This document shows, piece after piece, positions 35,249 through 44,151 of a stretch of DNA of 64,000 nucleotides; positions within the stretch are counted from its first letter, which is position 1; each line of letters starts with the position of its first letter. Source of the DNA: Mycobacterium sp. IS-836 (GTDB lineage Bacteria > Actinomycetota > Actinomycetes > Mycobacteriales > Mycobacteriaceae); contig NZ_MBEU01000004.1 of NCBI RefSeq assembly GCF_001954275.1, forward strand, positions 1 to 64,000. Reading direction: 5' to 3'. A model generated the notes under the pieces. The model saw nothing but the letters and a program-made list of their open reading frames with translations. It did no database searches and was not told the origin of the DNA. Position numbers and translations under genes: made by a program.

Positions 35249-35254
35249 GAGGCC

Positions 35255-35260
35255 AGCTTA
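35255..35260 (-). promoter_or_regulatory. Leaderless -10 (TAAGCT) of the mtr operon
   Basis: On the minus strand the hexamer ends 6 bases before GTG at 35248. It would drive lysophospholipase, mtr, nicT and the phosphodiesterase. Confidence 0.5.
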
Positions 35261-35317
35261 AAGGTTTTGCTGGTGACGGGCGGGCCGCACGCGTCAGTGC
35301 GCGGATGGTGCCCGGGA

Positions 35318-35323
35318 TAGCCT
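35318..35323 (+). promoter_or_regulatory. Leaderless -10 (TAGCCT) of mqo
   Basis: Six bases precede GTG at 35330. It is set about 60 bases from the divergent mtr-operon promoter. Confidence 0.5.
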
Positions 35324-35329
35324 GGGACG

Positions 35330-36826
35330 GTGTCAGGCCTAGCCAGTACCGCGCGCACCGACGTCGTGCTGGTAGGCGCGGGGATCATGAGCGCGACATT
35401 GGGTGCGTTGCTGCGGCGGCTGGAACCGAACTGGTCGATCACCCTGATCGAGCGGCTGGACGCCGCCGCCGCCGAAAGCAGCAGCCCGTGGAACAACGCG
35501 GGCACCGGTCATGCCGGGCTGTGCGAGATGAACTACACGCCACTGCGCGCCGACGGCTCCATCGACATCACCAAAGCGGTGGCCGTCAACGAGCAATTCC
35601 AGGTGACCCGCCAGTTCTGGGCCTATGCCGTCGACAGCGGCATTCTGGGCGACCCCCGCTTCGTCAACGCCGTCCCGCATGTGAGCTTCGTCCACGGCGC
35701 CCAGGGCGTGGACTACCTGCGACGGCGGCAGCGGGCGCTGGCCGACAATCCGCTGTTCGCCGGCACGGAACTGATCACCGACGCCGACGAGTTCGCCCGC
35801 CGGCTCCCGTTCATGGCCGCCAAACGCGACTTCGCCGAGCCGATCGCGCTCAACTGGGCCGCCGCGGGCACCGATGTCGACTTCGGCGCGCTGGCCCGCC
35901 AGCTCATCGGGTTTTGCGTGCGGGGCGGCGCCACCGCCCTGTTCGGTCATGAGGTCCGCGACCTGCGCCGCCAATCCGACGGCAGCTGGACGCTGCTGGT
36001 CCGCAATCGCCGCACCGGCGAAAAACGCCGCTGCAACGCCAAATTCGTGTTCGTCGGCGCCGGGGGCGACACCCTGCCGCTGCTGCAGAAGTCGGGCATC
36101 AAGGAGGTCAAAGGCTTCGCCGGATTCCCCATCGGCGGGCGGTTCCTGCGCACCGACAATCCGACGCTCACCGCCGCGCACCAGGCCAAGGTGTACGGCG
36201 TTCCCGCGCCGGGGGCCCCGCCGCTCGGGGCGCTGCATCTGGACCTGCGGTTCGTCAACGGCAAGCCGTGGCTGGTGTTCGGGCCCTATGCCGGCTGGTC
36301 GCCGAAGTTCTTGAAGCACGGCCACTTCTCCGATCTGCCGCGGTCGATCAAGCCCGACAACGTGTTGTCGATGCTCGGTGTCGGCGTCACCCAGCTGACG
36401 CTGATCAACTATCTGATCGGCCAGCTGCGGCTCTCCGGACCGGATCGGGTCCGCGCGCTGCGCGAATTCGCGCCCGGCGCCATGGATTCCGACTGGGAGC
36501 TGACGACGGCGGGCCAGCGCGTGCAGGTGATCCGCCGGGATCGCCGCAAGGGCGGGGTGCTCGAGTTCGTCACCACCGTGCTGAGCGACGCCGACGGCAC
36601 CATCGCGGGGCTGCTCGGGGGTTCGCCGGGCGCATCGACGGCCGTGCCGGCCATGCTCGATGTGCTGCAGCGCTGCTTCGCCGGCCGGTACCCGTCGTGG
36701 CTGCCGATGCTCAAAGAGATGGTGCCGTCGCTGGGGGTCGAGCTATCCCGTGAGCCGGCGTTGTACGACGAGGTGTGGTCGTGGGGAACCAAGGTACTGC
36801 AGTTAGATTCCAGGGGGCGATCATGA
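35330..36826 (+). CDS. mqo: Malate:quinone oxidoreductase
   Basis: Membrane-associated FAD enzyme that oxidises malate to oxaloacetate and gives electrons to menaquinone. 498 residues. FAD binding is at [17 protein letters not shown] near the start, with [17 protein letters not shown] and the C-terminal [17 protein letters not shown] typical of Mqo. GTG is used. It is followed by a GNAT gene through a 4-base overlap, leading into the chelatase and cobalamin genes. In M. tuberculosis PE_PGRS48 precedes it; here only 81 bases separate it from the divergent operon. Confidence 0.96.
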   Translation: MSGLASTARTDVVLVGAGIMSATLGALLRRLEPNWSITLIERLDAAAAESSSPWNNAGTGHAGLCEMNYTPLRADGSIDITKAVAVNEQFQVTRQFWAYAVDSGILGDPRFVNAVPHVSFVHGAQGVDYLRRRQRALADNPLFAGTELITDADEFARRLPFMAAKRDFAEPIALNWAAAGTDVDFGALARQLIGFCVRGGATALFGHEVRDLRRQSDGSWTLLVRNRRTGEKRRCNAKFVFVGAGGDTLPLLQKSGIKEVKGFAGFPIGGRFLRTDNPTLTAAHQAKVYGVPAPGAPPLGALHLDLRFVNGKPWLVFGPYAGWSPKFLKHGHFSDLPRSIKPDNVLSMLGVGVTQLTLINYLIGQLRLSGPDRVRALREFAPGAMDSDWELTTAGQRVQVIRRDRRKGGVLEFVTTVLSDADGTIAGLLGGSPGASTAVPAMLDVLQRCFAGRYPSWLPMLKEMVPSLGVELSREPALYDEVWSWGTKVLQLDSRGRS

Positions 36827-37293
36827 CGGTGGCGTTGCGCCGCAGTTGGGCCAAAGACCTTGATGCTGCGACTCTTTACGAGTTGCTCAAGCTGCGGGTG
36901 GAGGTCTTCGTCGTCGAGCAGGCGATCCCGTATCCGGAGCTGGATGGGCGCGACCTGCTCGCCGAGACCCGGCACTTCTGGCTGGAGACACCCGACGGCG
37001 ACGTGATCTGTACGCTGCGGCTGATGGAGGAGCACGCCGGCGGCGAGAAGGCATTCCGGCTCGGCCGGCTGTGCACCAAGCGCGCGGCGCGGGGCCAGGG
37101 CCACACCACCCGGCTGCTGGCCGCCGCGCTGGCCGAGGTGGGAGACTACCCGTGCCGCATCAACGCGCAGACCTATCTCGCGGACATGTATGCGCAGCAC
37201 GGATTCGTCCGCGACGGTGACGATTTCGTCGACGACGGGGTGCCGCACGTGCCGATGCTGCGGCCCGGCTGGCGTCCGGTGGCCCAGACATGA
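36823..37293 (+). CDS. ElaA-like GNAT N-acetyltransferase (Rv2851c type)
   Basis: A 156-residue single-domain acetyltransferase. The ElaA-type pattern is [16 protein letters not shown] near residues 17-32, [17 protein letters not shown] for acetyl-CoA binding and [15 protein letters not shown] at the end. The start overlaps the mqo stop (ATGA) and the stop overlaps the following ATG, so it is translated in a coupled series. Substrate unknown. Confidence 0.92.
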   Translation: MTVALRRSWAKDLDAATLYELLKLRVEVFVVEQAIPYPELDGRDLLAETRHFWLETPDGDVICTLRLMEEHAGGEKAFRLGRLCTKRAARGQGHTTRLLAAALAEVGDYPCRINAQTYLADMYAQHGFVRDGDDFVDDGVPHVPMLRPGWRPVAQT

Positions 37294-37313
37294 ACTCAGA
37301 CATGAATTCAGGC
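37290..37313 (+). repeat. Imperfect 12-base tandem duplication at the chelatase start
   Basis: ATGAACTCAGAC and ATGAATTCAGGC differ at two positions and each brings its own ATG. The third ATG at 37314 begins the conserved protein. Confidence 0.75.
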
Positions 37314-39158
37314 ATGAAGCCCTACCCGTTCAGTGCGATCGTCGGGCACGACCAACTGCGGCTAGCGCTGCTGTTGTGCGCCGTGCGGCCGGAGATCGGC
37401 GGGGCGCTGATCCGCGGCGAGAAGGGCACCGCGAAGTCGACGGCGGTGCGCGGCCTTGCCGCGCTGCTCTCGGCCGCGACCGGGGGCGCCGATGCCGGCT
37501 CGGGGGCCGGACTGGTCGAAATGCCGCTCGGCGCAACGGAGGACCGGGTCATCGGTTCGCTTGATCTGCAGCGCGTGCTGCGCGACGGTGAGCACGCGTT
37601 CTCGCCGGGACTGCTGGCCCGCGCACACGGTGGCGTGCTCTATGTCGACGAGGTCAACCTGCTGCACGATCACTTGGTCGACGTGCTGCTCGACGCCGCC
37701 GCGATGGGGCGGGTGCACATCGAACGCGACGGCATCTCCCATTCGCACGAGGCCCGTTTCGTGCTGATCGGCACGATGAATCCCGAGGAGGGCGAACTGC
37801 GCCCGCAACTGCTGGACCGCTTCGGTCTGACCGTCGACGTGCACGCCTCGCGTGACGTCGACGTGCGGGCGCAGGTCATCCGGCAGCGGATGGCGTACGA
37901 GGCCGACCCCGACGCGTTCGCCGAGCGCTATGCGGAGGCCGACGCGGAGCTGGCCCGCCGGATCGCAGCCGCGCGGGCGCTCGTCGATGACGTGGTGTTG
38001 CCGGACAACGAATTACGGCGCATCGCGGCGCTGTGCGCGGCGTTCGACGTCGACGGCATGCGGGCCGATCTGGTGGTGGCCCGCACCGCCGCCGCGCACG
38101 CCGCCTGGCGCGGCGCCGACACCGTCGAGGAGCAGGACATCCGGGTGGCGGCGGAGCTGGCGCTGCCGCATCGGCGCCGCCGCGATCCCTTCGACGAACC
38201 CGGCATCGACCGCGACCAGCTGGACCAGGCCCTGGCGCAGGCGGGCAACGACCCGGAACCCGACCCCGAGCCCGATCCCCCCGGTGGCGGTCAGTCGGCC
38301 AATGACCCTGAACCGCAACCTAATTCGCATGCTGAATCGCAACCACCTAAACCCAGTGCGCCACCCGCGCGGACCTTCCGCACCCGGGCGCTGCGGGTGC
38401 CCGGCATCGGCGAGGGCGCACCGGGCCGACGGTCGCGGGCCCGTAACGTCTCCGGCAGGGTGGTGGCGGCCGCCGACGGCGACGACGCCGGTCCCGCGGC
38501 GCACGGACTGCACCTCTTCGCCACCCTGCTAGCTGCGGCCGCGCGCGCGGGCGCGGGCGCGCCGGCACCGGGGCCGGACGACGTGCGCCGGGCGATCCGC
38601 GAGGGCCGCGAAGGCAATCTGGTGATCTTCGTTGTCGACGCGTCCGGTTCGATGGCCGCCCGCGACCGGATGGCCGCGGTCAGCGGCGCCACCCTGTCGC
38701 TGCTGCGCGACGCGTATCAGCGCCGCGACAAGGTCGCGGTGATCACCTTCCGCGGCCAGGGCGCGCGGCTGTTGCTGCCGCCAACGTCGTCGGCGCACAT
38801 CGCGGCCCGGCGACTCGGCCGGTTCGACACCGGCGGCAGGACACCGCTGGCCGAGGGGCTGCTGGCCGCGCGCGAGCTGATCGTCCGGGAAAGGGCGCGC
38901 GACCGCGCGCGCCGTCCGCTGGTAGTGGTGCTCACCGACGGCCGGGCCAACGCCGGGCCGGACCCGTTGGGCCGCAGCCGAACCGCGGCGGCGCGGTTGG
39001 TCGCCGAAGGCGCCGCCGCGGTGGTCGTGGACTGCGAGACGTCGTATGTGCGGCTGGGCTTCGCCGGGCAGCTCGCCGGTCGGCTGGGTGCGCCGGTGGT
39101 ACGGCTGGAGCAGTTGCACGCCGATCATCTGACGCGGGCCGTGCGCAGCGTCGCCTGA
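37290..39158 (+). CDS. Magnesium/cobalt-chelatase-like AAA+ and VWA protein (Rv2850c type)
   Basis: A 622-residue fusion of a ChlI-like AAA+ ATPase and a ChlD-like VWA domain. Walker [10 protein letters not shown] is at 43-51, Walker [12 protein letters not shown] about 120, and [19 protein letters not shown] is the sensor region. An acidic, Pro-rich linker (about 315-360) connects to the VWA domain with the MIDAS motif DASGS near 449-453 and TDGRANAG. Such proteins drive metal insertion by a large chelatase subunit (CobN or BchH type), which is not in the window. Three in-frame ATG codons at 37290, 37302 and 37314 arise from a 12-base duplication. The conserved protein begins MKPYPF, at 37314. 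Confidence 0.92.
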   Translation: MNSDMNSGMKPYPFSAIVGHDQLRLALLLCAVRPEIGGALIRGEKGTAKSTAVRGLAALLSAATGGADAGSGAGLVEMPLGATEDRVIGSLDLQRVLRDGEHAFSPGLLARAHGGVLYVDEVNLLHDHLVDVLLDAAAMGRVHIERDGISHSHEARFVLIGTMNPEEGELRPQLLDRFGLTVDVHASRDVDVRAQVIRQRMAYEADPDAFAERYAEADAELARRIAAARALVDDVVLPDNELRRIAALCAAFDVDGMRADLVVARTAAAHAAWRGADTVEEQDIRVAAELALPHRRRRDPFDEPGIDRDQLDQALAQAGNDPEPDPEPDPPGGGQSANDPEPQPNSHAESQPPKPSAPPARTFRTRALRVPGIGEGAPGRRSRARNVSGRVVAAADGDDAGPAAHGLHLFATLLAAAARAGAGAPAPGPDDVRRAIREGREGNLVIFVVDASGSMAARDRMAAVSGATLSLLRDAYQRRDKVAVITFRGQGARLLLPPTSSAHIAARRLGRFDTGGRTPLAEGLLAARELIVRERARDRARRPLVVVLTDGRANAGPDPLGRSRTAAARLVAEGAAAVVVDCETSYVRLGFAGQLAGRLGAPVVRLEQLHADHLTRAVRSVA

Positions 39159-39173
39159 GAGGGATAACCGCTT

Positions 39174-39788
39174 ATGCCACAGGGCCGTCCGCTACAGGTC
39201 CCCGACGATGGCCTGACCACCCGGGCGCGGCGCAACGCGCCGATATTGGCCGTCCACACCGGCGACGGCAAGGGCAAGTCGACGGCGGCATTCGGAATGG
39301 CGTTGCGGGCCTGGAACGCCGGGCTTGACGTCGCGGTGTTCCAGTTCGTCAAGAGCGCCAAGTGGAAGGTGGGCGAGGAGGCGGCATTCCGTCAGCTCGC
39401 GCAGTTGCACGACCAGCACGGCGTCGGGGGCGCCGTCGAATGGCACAAGATGGGCGCCGGCTGGTCCTGGTCGCGCAAGGCGGGCGGCGAATCCGACCAC
39501 GCCGCCGCGGCCGCCGACGGCTGGGCGGAGATTTCGCGCCGGCTCGCCGCGCAGCGCCACGACTTCTATGTGCTCGACGAATTCACCTATCCGCTGAAGT
39601 GGGGCTGGGTCGACGTGGACCGGGTGGTGGAGGTCCTGGCGGCCCGCCCCGGCCAGCAGCATGTCGTGATCACCGGACGCGATGCCCCGCAGCGGCTGGT
39701 CGAGGCCGCCGACCTGGTCACCGAGATGGGCAAGGTCAAACATCCGATGGACGCCGGGCGCAAGGGCCAGAAGGGCATCGAATGGTGA
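39174..39788 (+). CDS. cobO: Cob(I)yrinic acid a,c-diamide adenosyltransferase (CobA/CobO family)
   Basis: Transfers the 5'-deoxyadenosyl group from ATP to the reduced corrinoid. 204 residues. The P-loop is HTGDGKGKSTAAFG, with VFQFVKSAKWKVGEE, YVLDEFTYPLKWGW and VITGRDAPQ following. The start ATG lies 15 bases after the chelatase-like gene with GAGAGGG upstream. Its stop overlaps the cobB start, so the corrinoid genes are co-translated. Confidence 0.97.
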   Translation: MPQGRPLQVPDDGLTTRARRNAPILAVHTGDGKGKSTAAFGMALRAWNAGLDVAVFQFVKSAKWKVGEEAAFRQLAQLHDQHGVGGAVEWHKMGAGWSWSRKAGGESDHAAAAADGWAEISRRLAAQRHDFYVLDEFTYPLKWGWVDVDRVVEVLAARPGQQHVVITGRDAPQRLVEAADLVTEMGKVKHPMDAGRKGQKGIEW

Positions 39789-41164
39789 GTGTTCCTGCGG
39801 TCGTCGTCGCCGCACCGGCATCGGGTAGCGGAAAGACCACGGTCGCAACGGGTTTGATGGGGGCGCTGCGCCGGGCGGGCCACACCGTCGCTCCGTTCAA
39901 GGTGGGCCCCGACTTCATCGACCCCGGGTACCACACGCTGGCAGCGGGACGGCCCGGGCGGAACCTGGACCCGGTACTGGTGGGCGAGGGGCTCATCGGT
40001 CCGCTCTACGCCCATGGCGCCGGGGGCGCGCACGTCGCGGTGATCGAGGGCGTGATGGGACTCTTCGACGGCCAGATCGGGCCGGCCGAGACCACCCCGG
40101 CCGCGGGCTCCACCGCTCACGTCGCCGGTCTGCTGGGCGCCCCGGTGATCCTGGTGGTCGACGCGCGCGGCCAGAGCCACAGCATTGCCGCTCTGCTGCA
40201 CGGCTTTTCAACGTTCGATGCTGCGACGCGCATCGCCGGAGTCATCCTCAACCGGGTCGGGTCGGCGCGACACGAGCAGGTGCTGCGCCAGGCATGCGAG
40301 CACTCCGGCGTCCGCGTCCTGGGAGCGATTCCGCGCCTCGCCGAATTGGAGTTGCCCACAAGGTATTTGGGGCTCGTCACCGCCGTCGAGTACGGACGGC
40401 GCGCCCGGCAGGCGATCGAAGCGATAACCGACTTGGTCGCGCGCCACGTCGATCTGGGCGCCGTGGTAGCGACCGCGACCGCGCGGGTCACCGATGCGCC
40501 GTGGGATCCCGCGGCGGCGGTGGGCGCAACTCCGGGAGGCGGAGCTGTCGTGGCCATGGCGGCGGGCAAGGCGTTCAGCTTCGGCTACGCCGAACATGCC
40601 GAGCTGCTGCGCGCCGCCGGTGCCGACGTCGTCGAGTTCGACCCGCTGGTCGATCCGTTGCCCGACGGCACCGACGCGGTGCTGCTGCCCGGCGGCTTCC
40701 CGGAGCAGTTCACCGCGGAGCTCTCGGCCAACGACGTGGTCCGCCGGCAGATCAACGAGCTCGCCGCCACCGGCGCGCCGGTGCACGCCGAATGCGCCGG
40801 GCTGATCTATCTGGCCGACGAACTCGACGGGTATCCGATGTGCGGGGTGCTGACCGGCTCGGCGCGGTTCACTCCGCGGCTGACGTTGGCGTATCGCGAC
40901 GCGGTGGCCGTCGCGGATTCGTCGCTGTATTCGACCGGAGAGCGTGTGGTCGGACACGAATTCCACCGAACCGCAGTCACATTCACCGACAGTTATCAAC
41001 CGGCGTGGGTGTATCGGGGTGACGGCGTGGACGATGACAGCGCGCCCGTGCGCGACGGCGTGGTACACGCCGGGGTGCATGCGTCGTATCTGCACACCCA
41101 TCCGGCCGCGACGCCGGACGCGGTGGCGCGTTTCGTGTCCCGCGCCGCGAGTCGCCGAGCGTAA
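39782..41164 (+). CDS. cobB: Hydrogenobyrinic acid a,c-diamide synthase
   Basis: Amidates carboxyls a and c of hydrogenobyrinic acid with glutamine and ATP. 460 residues. The N-terminal ATP-dependent synthetase has AAPASGSGKTTVATG and FKVGPDFIDPGYH; the C-terminal glutaminase domain has LLPGGFPEQF and the cysteine in HAECAGLIYLADEL, ending with the histidine in ASYLHTHPAA. ATG at 39782 overlaps cobO by 7 bases; GTG at 39785 is an alternative. The chelatase-like protein two genes upstream would act on the product in the aerobic pathway. Confidence 0.96.
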   Translation: MVSVPAVVVAAPASGSGKTTVATGLMGALRRAGHTVAPFKVGPDFIDPGYHTLAAGRPGRNLDPVLVGEGLIGPLYAHGAGGAHVAVIEGVMGLFDGQIGPAETTPAAGSTAHVAGLLGAPVILVVDARGQSHSIAALLHGFSTFDAATRIAGVILNRVGSARHEQVLRQACEHSGVRVLGAIPRLAELELPTRYLGLVTAVEYGRRARQAIEAITDLVARHVDLGAVVATATARVTDAPWDPAAAVGATPGGGAVVAMAAGKAFSFGYAEHAELLRAAGADVVEFDPLVDPLPDGTDAVLLPGGFPEQFTAELSANDVVRRQINELAATGAPVHAECAGLIYLADELDGYPMCGVLTGSARFTPRLTLAYRDAVAVADSSLYSTGERVVGHEFHRTAVTFTDSYQPAWVYRGDGVDDDSAPVRDGVVHAGVHASYLHTHPAATPDAVARFVSRAASRRA

Positions 41165-41211
41165 CGCCACGGCGAAAATTGGGGCCGAAAACCGCCGTGG
41201 CGTTACGCTCG
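41156..41211. terminator. 19-base-pair perfect inverted repeat spanning the cobB stop
   Basis: Bases 41156-41174 are the exact reverse complement of 41193-41211, around an 18-base loop. The cobB TAA lies in the left arm. It is long and uninterrupted for this genome and would form a very stable hairpin in RNA from either strand, dividing cobB from cysG. Confidence 0.65.
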
Positions 41212-41233
41212 CGGCGCCAACCTCCCCAACCAC

Positions 41234-41239
41234 TAGGCT
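41234..41239 (+). promoter_or_regulatory. Leaderless -10 (TAGGCT) of cysG
   Basis: Located between the long hairpin and the GTG at 41246, 6 bases before the start, so cysG likely has its own promoter and is not only read through from cobB. Confidence 0.55.
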
Positions 41240-41245
41240 TGGCGG

Positions 41246-42454
41246 GTGACCGAGAGCGCCTATCTGGTCGGATTGCGGCTGGCCGGTAAGAAGGTCGTTG
41301 TGGTCGGCGGGGGAACCGTCGCGCAGCGCCGCTTACCCCTGCTCATCGCGACCGGCGCCAACGTCCACGTCATCTCCCGCACCGTCACCCGCGCCGTCGA
41401 GGCGATGAGCGGAATCACCTTGTCGTTGCGCGAATACCGCGACGGGGACCTCGCCGGCGCCTGGTACGCCATCGCCGCCACCGACGACGCGCACGTGAAC
41501 GCCGCGGTGGTCGACGAGGCCGAACGGCGCCAGATCTTTTGCGTCCGCGCCGACATCGCGATCGAGGGGTCCGCGGTGACCCCGGCGACCTTCAGCTACG
41601 CGGGGTTGTCGGTCGGGGTGCTGGCCGGCGGCGAGCACCGCCGGTCCGCGGCAATCCGGTCGGCCATCCGCGAGGCGTTGCAGACCGGGCTGATCATCCC
41701 GGAAACCGCCGAAGAGAGCTCCGACGTGATGCGCGGCGGGGTGGCGCTGATCGGTGGCGGTCCCGGCGACCCGGAACTGATCACCGTCCGTGGCCGCCGC
41801 CTGCTCGCCCAGGCCGACGTGGTGGTCGCCGACCGATTGGCGCCGCCCGAACTGCTCGCCGAGCTGCCACCGCACGTGGAAGTCATTGACGCCGCGAAGA
41901 TTCCGTACGGCCGGGCCATGGCGCAGGACGCGATCAACGAGGTCATGATCGACCGAGCCCGGGCCGGCAACTTCGTGGTGCGCCTCAAGGGCGGCGACCC
42001 CTTTGTGTTCGCGCGCGGCTACGAAGAAGTGTTGGCGTGCGCCGACGCCGGGATTCCCGTCACGGTGGTGCCGGGTGTGACAAGTGCCATAGCGGTGCCC
42101 GCATTGGCCGGCGTTCCCGTCACCCATCGGGCGGTAAATCACGAGTTCGTGGTGGTCAGCGGCCACCTGCCGCCCGGTCACCCCGAATCGTTAGTGAATT
42201 GGGATGCGTTGGCAGCAATGTCCGGAACGATCGTTTTGCTGATGGCCGTCGAACGTATCGAGCTTTTCGTCGACGCCCTGCTGCAAGGGGGGCGACCTGC
42301 GGATACGCCGGTGCTGGTAGTACAACATGGAACGACGGCCGCTCAGCAGACGTTGCGGTCGACTCTTGCCGACACGCCCGAGAAGATTCGTGCCGACGGG
42401 ATTCGACCTCCGGCGATCATCGTCATCGGCCCGGTGGCGGCCTTCGGCGTTTAA
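41246..42454 (+). CDS. cysG: Siroheme synthase / uroporphyrinogen-III C-methyltransferase
   Basis: A 402-residue fusion. Residues about 1-140 are the precorrin-2 dehydrogenase/ferrochelatase domain with the NAD motif VVVVGGGTVAQRRL; residues 155-400 are the SAM-dependent methyltransferase with ALIGGGPGDPELITVRG, VRLKGGDPFVFARGYEE and VPGVTSAIAVPALAGVPVTHR. It makes precorrin-2 and siroheme, used by sulfite and nitrite reductases, and can supply precorrin-2 to the corrin route. GTG start. Between the domains is a short linker with TAEESSDVMRGG-type sequence. Confidence 0.97.
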   Translation: MTESAYLVGLRLAGKKVVVVGGGTVAQRRLPLLIATGANVHVISRTVTRAVEAMSGITLSLREYRDGDLAGAWYAIAATDDAHVNAAVVDEAERRQIFCVRADIAIEGSAVTPATFSYAGLSVGVLAGGEHRRSAAIRSAIREALQTGLIIPETAEESSDVMRGGVALIGGGPGDPELITVRGRRLLAQADVVVADRLAPPELLAELPPHVEVIDAAKIPYGRAMAQDAINEVMIDRARAGNFVVRLKGGDPFVFARGYEEVLACADAGIPVTVVPGVTSAIAVPALAGVPVTHRAVNHEFVVVSGHLPPGHPESLVNWDALAAMSGTIVLLMAVERIELFVDALLQGGRPADTPVLVVQHGTTAAQQTLRSTLADTPEKIRADGIRPPAIIVIGPVAAFGV

Positions 42455-42457
42455 ACA

Positions 42458-42469
42458 AATCTTAAGATT
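42458..42469. promoter_or_regulatory. 12-base perfect palindrome in the efpA promoter region
   Basis: AATCTTAAGATT is followed at once by TACTGT and AAGG before the efpA ATG. The 33-base gap is the most AT-rich intergenic stretch in this half of the window, consistent with a regulated promoter. TAAGAT or TACTGT may be the -10. Confidence 0.4.
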
Positions 42470-42487
42470 ACTGTAAGGTAACCCAAT

Positions 42488-44080
42488 ATGACGGCTCTCA
42501 ACGACAGTGAGCGCGCGGTCCACAATTGGACAGCCTCGCGCCCCGATCGTCCAGCCCCGATGCGCGCCACGCGCCCGGCGGAGACCGCCTCAACACGTAT
42601 GAGCAGGTATTACCCCGCATGGCTGCCGTCTCGCCGTTTCATCGCAGCGGTTATCGCGATCGGTGGGATGCAGCTGTTGGCGACCATGGACAGCACCGTC
42701 GCCATCGTCGCGCTTCCTAAGATTCAAAACGAGCTGAGCCTGTCCGATGCCGGCCGTAGCTGGGTGATCACCGCCTACGTGCTCACCTTCGGCGGGCTGA
42801 TGCTGCTCGGCGGGCGCCTCGGCGACACTATCGGGCGAAAGCGCACCTTCATCGTCGGCGTCACCCTGTTCACCATCTCCTCGGTGCTGTGCGCCGTCGC
42901 GTGGGACGAGGCGACGATGGTCATCGCCCGGCTGCTGCAGGGCATCGGATCGGCCATCGCATCGCCGACCGGTCTGGCGTTGGTCGCGACCACCTTCCCG
43001 AAGGGCCCGGCGCGCAACGCCGCGACGGCCGTGTTCGCCGCGATGACCGCGATCGGCTCGGTGATGGGTCTGGTGGTCGGCGGGGCGCTGACCGAGGTGT
43101 CGTGGCGGCTGGCGTTCATCGTGAACGTGCCGATCGGGCTGGTGATGATCTACCTGGCCCGCACCGCGCTGCGGGAAACCAACCGGGAGCGGATGAAGCT
43201 CGACGCCACCGGGGCGATGCTGGCCACGCTGGCATGCACCGCCGCCGTTTACGCGTTCTCGATGGGTCCGGAAAAGGGCTGGGTCTCACCCACCACCATC
43301 GGCTCGGGCGTGGTGGCGTTGGCCGCGGCCATCGCCTTCGCGATCGTGGAGCGCACCGCTGACAACCCCGTCGTGCCGTTCGACTTGTTCCGTGACCGCA
43401 ACCGGCTGGTCACCTTCGTCGCGATCTTCCTGGCCGGCGGGCTCATGTTCAGCCTGACCGTGTCCATCGGCCTGTACGTGCAGGACATCCTCGGTTACAG
43501 CGCGCTGCGCGCGGGCGTCGGCTTCATCCCGTTCGTGATCGCGATGGGCATCGGCCTGGGCGTGTCCTCGCAGCTGGTGTCGCGGTTTTCGCCGCGGGTG
43601 CTGACCATCGGCGGCGGAGTCCTGCTGTTCTGGGCGATGATCTACGGCTGGGCGTTCATGAACCGCGGCGTCCCCTACTTCCCCAACCTGGTGCTGCCCA
43701 TTGTCGTCGGCGGCATCGGCATCGGCATGGCGGTCGTGCCGCTGACGCTGTCGGCGATCGCCGGCGTCGGATTCGACCGGATCGGCCCCGTTTCGGCGAT
43801 CGCGCTGATGCTGCAGAGCCTCGGTGGCCCGCTGGTGCTGGCGGTCATTCAGGCCGTGATCACCTCGCGCACGCTGTACCTGGGTGGCACCACCGGCCCG
43901 GTGAAGTTCATGAACGACGCTCAGCTGCACGCCCTAGACCACGGCTACACCTACGGCCTGCTGTGGGTGGCCGGGGTGGCCGTCATCGTCGGCGGTGCGG
44001 CGCTGCTCATCGGCTACACCCCCGAGCAGGTCGCGCACGCTCAGGAAGTCAAGGACGCGATCGACGCCGGGGAGCTGTAG
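42488..44080 (+). CDS. efpA: MFS efflux pump EfpA
   Basis: Fourteen-helix (DHA2/QacA-type) major facilitator transporter, 530 residues, as in M. tuberculosis EfpA (Rv2846c), an essential exporter linked to drug tolerance and proposed to move lipids. The first helix has QLLATMDSTVAIVALPKIQ, with GGRLGDTIGRKRTF as motif A and GSVMGLVVGGALTEVSWR as motif C. A cytoplasmic N-terminal tail of about 45 residues precedes helix 1. AAGG about ten bases upstream of ATG supports the start. The AT-rich promoter palindrome suggests control by a regulator. Confidence 0.96.
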   Translation: MTALNDSERAVHNWTASRPDRPAPMRATRPAETASTRMSRYYPAWLPSRRFIAAVIAIGGMQLLATMDSTVAIVALPKIQNELSLSDAGRSWVITAYVLTFGGLMLLGGRLGDTIGRKRTFIVGVTLFTISSVLCAVAWDEATMVIARLLQGIGSAIASPTGLALVATTFPKGPARNAATAVFAAMTAIGSVMGLVVGGALTEVSWRLAFIVNVPIGLVMIYLARTALRETNRERMKLDATGAMLATLACTAAVYAFSMGPEKGWVSPTTIGSGVVALAAAIAFAIVERTADNPVVPFDLFRDRNRLVTFVAIFLAGGLMFSLTVSIGLYVQDILGYSALRAGVGFIPFVIAMGIGLGVSSQLVSRFSPRVLTIGGGVLLFWAMIYGWAFMNRGVPYFPNLVLPIVVGGIGIGMAVVPLTLSAIAGVGFDRIGPVSAIALMLQSLGGPLVLAVIQAVITSRTLYLGGTTGPVKFMNDAQLHALDHGYTYGLLWVAGVAVIVGGAALLIGYTPEQVAHAQEVKDAIDAGEL

Positions 44081-44137
44081 CCCGGCATCATCCGGTTTCG
44101 GCTGCGCCGCCCTCGCGGCTCGGCTGCTGACAACCGT

Positions 44138-44143
44138 TAGGCT
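44138..44143 (+). promoter_or_regulatory. Leaderless -10 (TAGGCT) of proS
   Basis: Eight bases before GTG at 44152. It supports this start over the in-frame ATG at 44143, which overlaps the hexamer. Confidence 0.5.
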
Positions 44144-44151
44144 TGCCCGCT

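Noticed and set aside
30586..42454. Cobalamin riboswitch controlling nicT or the cob genes
   Set aside because: The gaps before nicT, cobO, cobB and the chelatase-like gene are 0-15 bases, too short, and no B12-box-like sequence was seen before mqo or cysG.
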